Assembly: GCA_018400545.1 (NCBI GenBank)
Contig: JAGYLT010000054.1
Location: 1-10,753, forward strand
Length of the DNA: 10,753 nucleotides
Source: Bacteroidales bacterium
Lineage (GTDB): Bacteria; Bacteroidota; Bacteroidia; Bacteroidales; 4484-276
Reading direction: 5' to 3'
Below the pieces are notes generated by a model. The model had not been told where the DNA came from. It searched no databases and worked only from the letters and a program-made list of their open reading frames with translations. A program made the position numbers and the translations under genes. Shown in pieces: positions 5,677 through 10,753 of this stretch; the stretch's first letter is position 1; every line of letters starts with the position of its first letter.

Positions 5677-6921
5677 TCACCTTAACAGCTCCTCTCCCAT
5701 CATATAGCCATGGGCTGTAGCATAAATAATGGAACGGGTGGAACCGGAACAATCGCCGATGAACTTCAGGTTATCAAAGGTTTGGTTGTTGAGCAGGTTT
5801 GAATAAAATTTGATCTCCGGAGCATACACCAGGTTGTCGGCATTGGCCACGCCGGGTATCACCTGGTCGAGGTTTTCCACAAAGTCGATGATGCTTTCGA
5901 TGATGCGGCGGGGATAGGCCAGGTTGATGTCGCCGAGGATATAGTTTTCTTCGTTGAGCGTGGGCGATACCCGGTAAAGGTTTTTGGTGCGCTTCGAATC
6001 CTTGAAGTGGCTGTAGGTTTGAAGAATTACACGTTTCCCTCCCAGCATGTTCGAGAGTTCTGCAATGTTGGAGCCATACCCGATGGGGTCGTTAAACGGC
6101 TCGGTAAGTTGCACAGTTGTCAGGATGGCGAAGTTGGTGTTTTTACTTTTTTGCTTGATCTTGGAATGCCCGTTCACCGTAGTAAAATCGCCGTAATTCT
6201 CGGTAACCACATACCCCGACGGATTGTTGCAGAAAGTACGCACCATATACCCGGTTCGGCTTTTGTACTTCACCTTGAATTCGTACATCTCGCGGTTGAG
6301 GTCTTCCACAATATGATCGGGCAGCTCGAAACGCACACCGATGTCCACTTTTGTGCTATCCAGTACAATTTCAGGATATTTACCAATAATGGCTTTTATG
6401 AGTTTATGCCCACTCCTGCCAACAGCTACGTAAACCTTGTCAAAAGGGCCGTGCTCACCCAACATGATTTTTCCATTTGGCATTTCAATATTTTCAACCG
6501 AAGTATTAAAATGAAAGCGGACATTTTTTAAGGCACTGTATTCCTTGTAAATGTTGTAGAGCACCTCTTTCAACTGGTCGGTGCCGAGATGGTAAAAATC
6601 GGAATGCACAGGCTGGAAGCCTTTTTCGTAAAAGGTCTTGTAATAATCCATATTTGAGAACGACCGGCCGGTTTCATGCTCGCCGTTGCCGGTTTTTTCG
6701 ATCCAGAAATCCACAAGCTGCTTTTGTAATTCCAGGTCAATATCAAGATCTCCACCCATATCCTTGGAAACAAACAATTTCCCGTCGGCACGGATACCTG
6801 AAATGCTGGAAGAATAAATATCCTTGCTTCGCTCAAAAACATGGATTTCGTGATCGGTATTTTTAATCCGCTCAATCAACCCCATGGCCGCAGCACCAAA
6901 TCCAATGATTGCAATTTTCAT
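5677..6921 (-). CDS. FAD-dependent dehydrogenase/oxidoreductase (COG2509-like)
   Basis: The 414-residue cytoplasmic flavoprotein begins at its nucleotide-binding fold: I-A-I-I-G-F-G-A-A-A-M-G (residues 3-14) is a Rossmann G-x-G-x-x-x motif, with an acidic Glu at the end of the second strand (V-F-E-R). A second FAD-contact segment V-A-V-G-R-S-G is near residue 166, and the C-terminal F-I-G-D-C-S-G-S-T-R-S (about 388-398) is the usual FAD-ribityl-binding G-D segment. The middle parts D-I-G-V-R-F-E-L-P and R-T-F-C-N-N-P-S-G-Y-V-V fit the uncharacterised FAD-dependent dehydrogenase group COG2509; the second segment typically reads with more Cys/Gly (C-x-C-P-G-G), so it is slightly divergent. The reaction and substrate are unknown. 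The ATG at 6921 sits exactly at the fold start. It is transcribed divergently from the HicB-like gene; a TAATTTTG box (7007-7014, minus) is a weak promoter candidate. Confidence 0.75.
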   Translation of the reverse strand: MKIAIIGFGAAAMGLIERIKNTDHEIHVFERSKDIYSSSISGIRADGKLFVSKDMGGDLDIDLELQKQLVDFWIEKTGNGEHETGRSFSNMDYYKTFYEKGFQPVHSDFYHLGTDQLKEVLYNIYKEYSALKNVRFHFNTSVENIEMPNGKIMLGEHGPFDKVYVAVGRSGHKLIKAIIGKYPEIVLDSTKVDIGVRFELPDHIVEDLNREMYEFKVKYKSRTGYMVRTFCNNPSGYVVTENYGDFTTVNGHSKIKQKSKNTNFAILTTVQLTEPFNDPIGYGSNIAELSNMLGGKRVILQTYSHFKDSKRTKNLYRVSPTLNEENYILGDINLAYPRRIIESIIDFVENLDQVIPGVANADNLVYAPEIKFYSNLLNNQTFDNLKFIGDCSGSTRSIIYATAHGYMMGEELLR

Positions 6922-7031
6922 TTTCGCTCAACTTTGTTTACAATCCTGTAAAGGTAGTATTATTTCAGGGTTTGGATTGGTTTTCTAATTATCGGATTTG
7001 TTGAGTCAAAATTACTATTCCATCAGAAATA

Positions 7032-7061
7032 TTGGCTATGATAGTATTTGTACTATCTTTG
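7032..7061 (+). promoter_or_regulatory. promoter with embedded palindromic operator for the HicB-like gene
   Basis: TTG (7032-7034) is followed after 19 bases by TATCTTTG (7054-7061), a full match to the Bacteroidota promoter pattern TTG-N19-21-TAnnTTTG. The perfect inverted repeat ATAGTA-TTTG-TACTAT (7041-7056) lies between the two boxes and overlaps the start of the -7 box. A protein bound here would block RNA polymerase, as expected for autoregulation by an antitoxin with a helix-turn-helix. The leader to the ATG at 7110 would be about 42 nt. Confidence 0.7.
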
Positions 7062-7109
7062 CATTTTCAAACAGGCAGGATAGAAATAAACCTATAAAAG
7101 CTAATAGCA

Positions 7110-7517
7110 ATGAAAGAAGTTAAAGTATTAATAAGTTGGAGTGGTGATAATTATGCTGCCGGATCGGGAGAAGTTAACGGAATTGTAATGGTAACCCATA
7201 AAACATTGGTTGGTGTAAAAGAGGCCTTTCGGCAGGCTTTTCAATTTCATGTAGAAAATTCAGTTGCTGATGGTGATGAACTGCCGGACTACATTATTGA
7301 GGGCAATTATGAATTGGATTTTGAACTTCAGGTTTCGGCATTGCTACATAAATTGGATGGAATAATTACCCGTGCGGCCTTGTCAAGAGTTACAGGTATA
7401 GACCAACGGCAACTGGGGCATTACATCCAGGGCCGTCGTGAACCCCGGCAAAAAACACGTCAAAAAATATTACTTGGCGTTCAACAGCTTGGAAAAGAAC
7501 TTTCAGCGGTGGTTTAG
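7110..7517 (+). CDS. HicB-family antitoxin-like protein with C-terminal HTH, orphan
   Basis: The 135-residue protein has the two-part layout of Bacteroidota HicB antitoxins. The N-terminal half (about 1-60) begins with a strand K-E-V-K-V-L-I-S-W-S, has the pattern of the partial RNase H-like HicB domain, and includes the K-E-A-F-R-Q-A helix. It is followed by a linker ending G-N-Y-E-L-D-F, and then by a helical DNA-binding region (about 85-130) with I-T-R-A-A-L-S-R-V-T-G-I-D-Q-R-Q-L-G-H-Y, a helix-turn-helix. Antitoxins of this group neutralise the HicA mRNA interferase and repress their own operon; the palindrome in its promoter fits that. No HicA frame is present on either side: upstream is the divergent dehydrogenase, and downstream are 245 bp without a HicA-like peptide. 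It may be a solitary transcription regulator. Confidence 0.75.
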   Translation: MKEVKVLISWSGDNYAAGSGEVNGIVMVTHKTLVGVKEAFRQAFQFHVENSVADGDELPDYIIEGNYELDFELQVSALLHKLDGIITRAALSRVTGIDQRQLGHYIQGRREPRQKTRQKILLGVQQLGKELSAVV

Positions 7518-7565
7518 TTTTTATTTCATATGACTCACCGGATAATCTCTGATGTCAATCTCATT

Positions 7566-7581
7566 CCCCGCAGTGTCGGGG
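7566..7581. repeat. short GC-rich palindrome
   Basis: CCCCG-CAGTGT-CGGGG forms a perfect 5-bp GC stem 49 bp after the HicB-like gene. There is no T-run after it on either strand, so it is a poor terminator; similar short palindromes recur as intergenic repeats. Confidence 0.35.
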
Positions 7582-7595
7582 CAGGCTGTGGCATC

Positions 7596-7664
7596 CTACC
7601 CAAAATAATTCAGCTTCTTCAACACATAAGCCTTGTAGTTGCGGCCGATTGGGATTTTTTCTTC
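7596..7664 (-). pseudogene. second LytTR C-terminal remnant
   Basis: Reading leftward the frame gives E-E-K-I-P-I-G-R-N-Y-K-A-Y-V-L-K-K-L-N-Y-F-G and then TAG (7596-7598). The I-P-I-G-R-x-Y-K ... L motif is the last strand and helix of LytTR DNA-binding domains. The frame is closed upstream by a TGA about ten codons beyond the match, and no F-x-R-I-H-R-S segment is found, so only a tail of about 22 residues survives. It sits between the HicB-like gene and the sensor-kinase gene on the opposite strand, in a 245-bp gap with no intact gene. Confidence 0.5.
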
Positions 7665-7733
7665 ACAACTACAAAATATTGTTAATTTTCAACCGGCCGG
7701 TAAACCTTATATCCGGTTCTCTGCTAATAGTTG

Positions 7734-7751
7734 TTTGAAACAATTTGAAAC
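7734..7751 (+). promoter_or_regulatory. tandem TTTGAAAC repeat ahead of the sensor-kinase gene
   Basis: TTTGAAAC occurs at 7734-7741 and again at 7744-7751, a 10-bp period, ending 11 bases before the ATG at 7763. The one-turn spacing suits a protein-binding site, but chance in an A/T-rich leader is possible. The palindrome ACCGGCCGGT (7692-7701) lies slightly upstream. No convincing TAnnTTTG box was found in this gap. Confidence 0.3.
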
Positions 7752-7762
7752 TGATCAAAACA

Positions 7763-10753
7763 ATGGCAAGCCTGAACACCTATAAGTCCAAGTGCTATAA
7801 AAAAGCTCATCTGCAAATGTTCAGCCTGATATGCCTGCTCCTGCCATTTTTGTTTCAATCCATTTCCGCACAAGTACAAAACCTGCATTTTCACAGGCTT
7901 AGTGCCGAAGATGGCCTGCCCCAGCATACCGTGAACTGCATCATCCAGGATAAGCATGGATTTATGTGGTTCGGTACACAGGATGGCATGGCAAGATATG
8001 ACGGCTATTCGTTTAAAACCTACAGGTCGGAACCCGGAAACCCCAACTCGTTGAGCAACAATTACATCTGGGATATCCACGAAGACAGCCTCGGAATTTT
8101 CTGGATCAGCAGCTTTGGCGGCGGACTCACAAGATTCGATCCGGCTACAGAAACGTTTAAGCATTTTAAGCGGGAAGAAAGCAACGAAAACAGCCTGTCA
8201 AACAATAACACGTTTAAATCCATCAGCACGGGCAATGAAGTGTGGGTTTGCACAAATGATGGCGTAAGCCTTGTGAATACACTAAATGGTGAAACGAAAA
8301 GGCTTTACACCAAACCGGGTACCGGGGACGGACATGCCGGAAATTTCACGGGAGCTATAGCCCGGGATAAAACAGGCATAGTGTGGATTGGTAGTGATGA
8401 AGGCCTGATCAGGTACAACCCGGATGACAGGAACCATGACATTTTTCCGGAAACTCCTTTTGGGGAAAAAATGCAACTGCAAACCATCCGCGATCTGCGC
8501 ATTATCGATAACAAACTCTTCATCATCACCACAGATGCCTTCCTGAATATTGATTTCGAAAGGGAGATTACAAACGTTTTATTGAAATCTTCCGAAGCAG
8601 ATAGTTCAGGACAGATCACATTTCAAAATGTTTATCCGGCATTGGATGGTAATTTTTGGATTGGAACCAATAAAGGCCTGCTTCAATACAACCCCGAATC
8701 CGGCAATTATTACAAATACGGATCGGAAGATGCCAATGAAATAGGACAACTCCCCGAAAACTCCATACTGTCGTTGTGCCGGTCAGATGACGGTGTTTTT
8801 TGGATTGGCAGCCAAAACGGGGTCGGCATCCTGTACCGCGAAAAAAGTCAATTTCAGTTAGTCAGAAAAAACCCGTCCAAAAACAACACCCTCAGCTCAA
8901 ACCAGATTAAAGGCATCATAGATGATAATGCCGGTTTGGTATGGATTGCCACTGTTGACGGATTAAATGTATGGGAAAGACAAAGTGACCGGTTTACAGT
9001 GTTCAGAAACAAGCCGGGGAATTCCAATTCCCTCAGCTCGGATTACCTTTTATCATTGTTGATGGATGATAATGATGACCTGTGGATTGGCACCCGGCAG
9101 GGCGGGGTGAACAAACTGATAAGAACACCAGACCAAAAATTGTCTTCCGGTCAGTTCAGGCAATACGGGCCAAAAGGCGCATCCATCCAGCACATGATGG
9201 ACGATGGTGAATACCTCTGGTTGGGGAGCAGCGGACAGGGACTGATCAGAATGCATAAAGAAACCGGCAAAACAAAAAAATATATCGGCGACCCTGATGG
9301 CTACAGCCCAAGTCATCCTTATGTTTTTTATGTTTTTAAAGACAGCCGTCAAAATTTTTGGCTGGGCACTGCCACCGGCGGATTGAACCTGTTTGATAAA
9401 GAACGTGAACAATTTATTTACCTGACCAACTATAAAAGTAATTCAAACAGCCTGAGCAACAACCTGATTTTATGCATTTTTGAAGACAGCAAAAACCGGC
9501 TTTGGATAGGAACGGCATCCGGATTGAACCGGTTTAAACCTTCCATAAAACAGGATGTTTTTGGCATGCTTCAAAACATGGATGACCTGGGTGGTGCCGA
9601 CCTGTTTCAAACCTATGGCCGCTTTGAAGGACTTCCAAATGATGTGGTTTACGGCATTCAGGAAGATGGAGACGGATTTCTGTGGCTGAGTACAAACAAT
9701 GGCCTCGCAAAATTTGACCCTGAAAAAGGCAGTGTGGAGAAAGTATTTGACATGATGGACGGGTTGCAAAACAACGAGCACAACCAGAATGCATTTTTTA
9801 CCAACGATCAGGGAGAGATGTACTTTGGCGGTGTAGGGGGTTTGAATATTTTTCATCCTGAAAAACTTGAAAAAAATACATACAAACCACCTGTGGTTAT
9901 AACCGATATAAAACTGTATAACGAATCGGTGCCCCTAAAATCAGTTGCTCAAACCAATGACCCGGATCTTACGCTTGAAGCAACTCCGCCATCACTCACG
10001 CAGTTAAATCTGGATTATCATCACGATGTTATCAGCTTCGATTTTGCCGCACTCAGCTATATCAACCCCGATAAAAATCAATACCGGTATAAGCTCGAAG
10101 GTTTCGACAGGCAATGGATTGACGATGCCGGTAACCGCACAGCCACCTACACCAACCTCGACGCCGGAGATTATACATTCAGGGTAATCGCATCCAACAA
10201 CGATGGCATCTGGAATGAGGAAGGCGCTGCCCTCCAACTTTCGGTGAGCCCGGCTCCATGGCAAACCTGGTATGCCTACCTGGCCTATGCTGCCATTATC
10301 GCATTTGCATTATACTATTTTATCAGGCAGCGGATTTACCTGGCAACCCGCGAACTGCAGATGCAACAAAAAATCGAAAAGGCTAAATCGGAAGAAAGGG
10401 CCTTGTTCAGGAAAAAAAGTGCCCAGGACTTCCATGATGAAGCGGGTAACAAAATTACCCGTATAAACCTGTACAACGAACTGGCACGATCGGAAGCCGG
10501 AGATCACCATGAACTTCAAAAATACCTCGGCAACATCCAGAAAACAACCCGGGAATTGTCGTTGGGGACGCGGGATTTCATCTGGGTGATGGACCCGGAA
10601 AAAGATACCCTTTTTGAAACCATCCTGAGAATTAAGGACTTTGGTGAATCGATGTTTGGAGATTCCGAAACAGCATTTCACGTGAAAGGACTCAGGGAAT
10701 CGTTCAGGAAAACCAGGCTCAGCATGGACACACGCCGGGCCATGCTGCTCATT
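7763..10753 (+). CDS. membrane sensor histidine kinase with 14-blade periplasmic sensor, 3' end missing
   Basis: The frame is open from 7763 to the window edge (997 codons). It encodes a signal peptide (hydrophobic core about 19-36, then S-A-Q; ATG 7817 is an alternative start) and a sensor region of about 650 residues with 14 reg_prop-like blades, from W-F-G-T-Q-D-G near 69 to Y-F-G-G-V-G-G near 687. These fit two seven-bladed propellers, as in Bacteroidota hybrid-type sensors. One blade (L-F-I-I-T-T-D-A) is degenerate. A Y_Y_Y domain follows (about 757-825, with Y-R-Y-K-L-E-G-F-D), then one membrane helix (about 836-855), a short coiled linker and a kinase dimerisation domain. D-F-H-D-E-A-G carries the likely phosphoacceptor His891, and R-D-F-I-W-V-M-D-P follows. 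The ATP-binding domain lies beyond the window, so whether a regulator is fused or encoded next to it is unknown. The ligand is probably extracytoplasmic, often glycan-related in this family. Confidence 0.88.
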   Translation, partial: MASLNTYKSKCYKKAHLQMFSLICLLLPFLFQSISAQVQNLHFHRLSAEDGLPQHTVNCIIQDKHGFMWFGTQDGMARYDGYSFKTYRSEPGNPNSLSNNYIWDIHEDSLGIFWISSFGGGLTRFDPATETFKHFKREESNENSLSNNNTFKSISTGNEVWVCTNDGVSLVNTLNGETKRLYTKPGTGDGHAGNFTGAIARDKTGIVWIGSDEGLIRYNPDDRNHDIFPETPFGEKMQLQTIRDLRIIDNKLFIITTDAFLNIDFEREITNVLLKSSEADSSGQITFQNVYPALDGNFWIGTNKGLLQYNPESGNYYKYGSEDANEIGQLPENSILSLCRSDDGVFWIGSQNGVGILYREKSQFQLVRKNPSKNNTLSSNQIKGIIDDNAGLVWIATVDGLNVWERQSDRFTVFRNKPGNSNSLSSDYLLSLLMDDNDDLWIGTRQGGVNKLIRTPDQKLSSGQFRQYGPKGASIQHMMDDGEYLWLGSSGQGLIRMHKETGKTKKYIGDPDGYSPSHPYVFYVFKDSRQNFWLGTATGGLNLFDKEREQFIYLTNYKSNSNSLSNNLILCIFEDSKNRLWIGTASGLNRFKPSIKQDVFGMLQNMDDLGGADLFQTYGRFEGLPNDVVYGIQEDGDGFLWLSTNNGLAKFDPEKGSVEKVFDMMDGLQNNEHNQNAFFTNDQGEMYFGGVGGLNIFHPEKLEKNTYKPPVVITDIKLYNESVPLKSVAQTNDPDLTLEATPPSLTQLNLDYHHDVISFDFAALSYINPDKNQYRYKLEGFDRQWIDDAGNRTATYTNLDAGDYTFRVIASNNDGIWNEEGAALQLSVSPAPWQTWYAYLAYAAIIAFALYYFIRQRIYLATRELQMQQKIEKAKSEERALFRKKSAQDFHDEAGNKITRINLYNELARSEAGDHHELQKYLGNIQKTTRELSLGTRDFIWVMDPEKDTLFETILRIKDFGESMFGDSETAFHVKGLRESFRKTRLSMDTRRAMLLI

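Noticed and set aside
6007..6531. 174-residue rightward frame
   Set aside because: It is antisense to the FAD-dependent dehydrogenase, whose motifs are clear.
7530..7685. Short rightward frame after the HicB-like gene, considered as a HicA toxin
   Set aside because: It lacks the HicA pattern with its conserved catalytic His region and lies antisense to the LytTR tail.
7724..8164. 146-residue leftward frame
   Set aside because: It is antisense to the signal peptide and first propeller blades of the sensor kinase.

Overview
The window looks like chromosomal DNA of a Bacteroidota member, probably a Bacteroidales/Marinilabiliales-type or Cytophagia-type lineage. This rests on a periplasmic double-propeller sensor kinase (reg_prop, Y_Y_Y, HisKA-like), LytTR-type remnants, a PorT/OMP_b-brl-like outer-membrane barrel, a Bacteroidota-style HicB antitoxin, and promoters of the form TTG-N19-21-TAnnTTTG. 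No tRNA, rRNA, CRISPR array or intact insertion sequence was recognised.

Layout. The left edge holds the 3' end of a PAP2-like membrane protein gene (+). It converges on a leftward block running from about 6921 down to 412. In transcription order that block contains an FAD-dependent dehydrogenase (5677-6921), a repeat-rich gap of about 600 bp, a PLP-dependent aromatic-amino-acid-type decarboxylase (3664-5082), a gene scar, a receiver-plus-histidine-kinase-like protein (1834-3075) ending at a strong intrinsic terminator, a small conserved protein (1202-1534) and an outer-membrane barrel protein (412-1092). Spacing and separate promoter and terminator signals suggest mostly single-gene units rather than one operon. 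Rightward from about 7030 come an orphan HicB-like antitoxin with a palindrome inside its promoter, and then a large two-component sensor kinase that runs off the right edge.

Most unusual points. (1) The receiver/kinase protein has lost both phosphorylation residues (receiver Asp to Glu55, H-box His to Gln188) and has an altered G2 box, so it looks like a pseudo-kinase with a phosphomimetic receiver. (2) Between it and the decarboxylase, the 5' end of a lipoprotein gene is joined out of frame to the 3' end of a LytTR regulator gene, which looks like a deletion scar. A second, shorter LytTR tail lies at 7596-7664. (3) A 14-bp direct repeat that includes the decarboxylase start codon brackets 253 bp carrying three perfect hairpins. 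(4) The HicB-like gene has no detectable HicA partner.

No single new multi-gene system is evident. The window reads as a regulatory, partly eroded region. All functional statements come from reading motifs by eye; no database search was possible.
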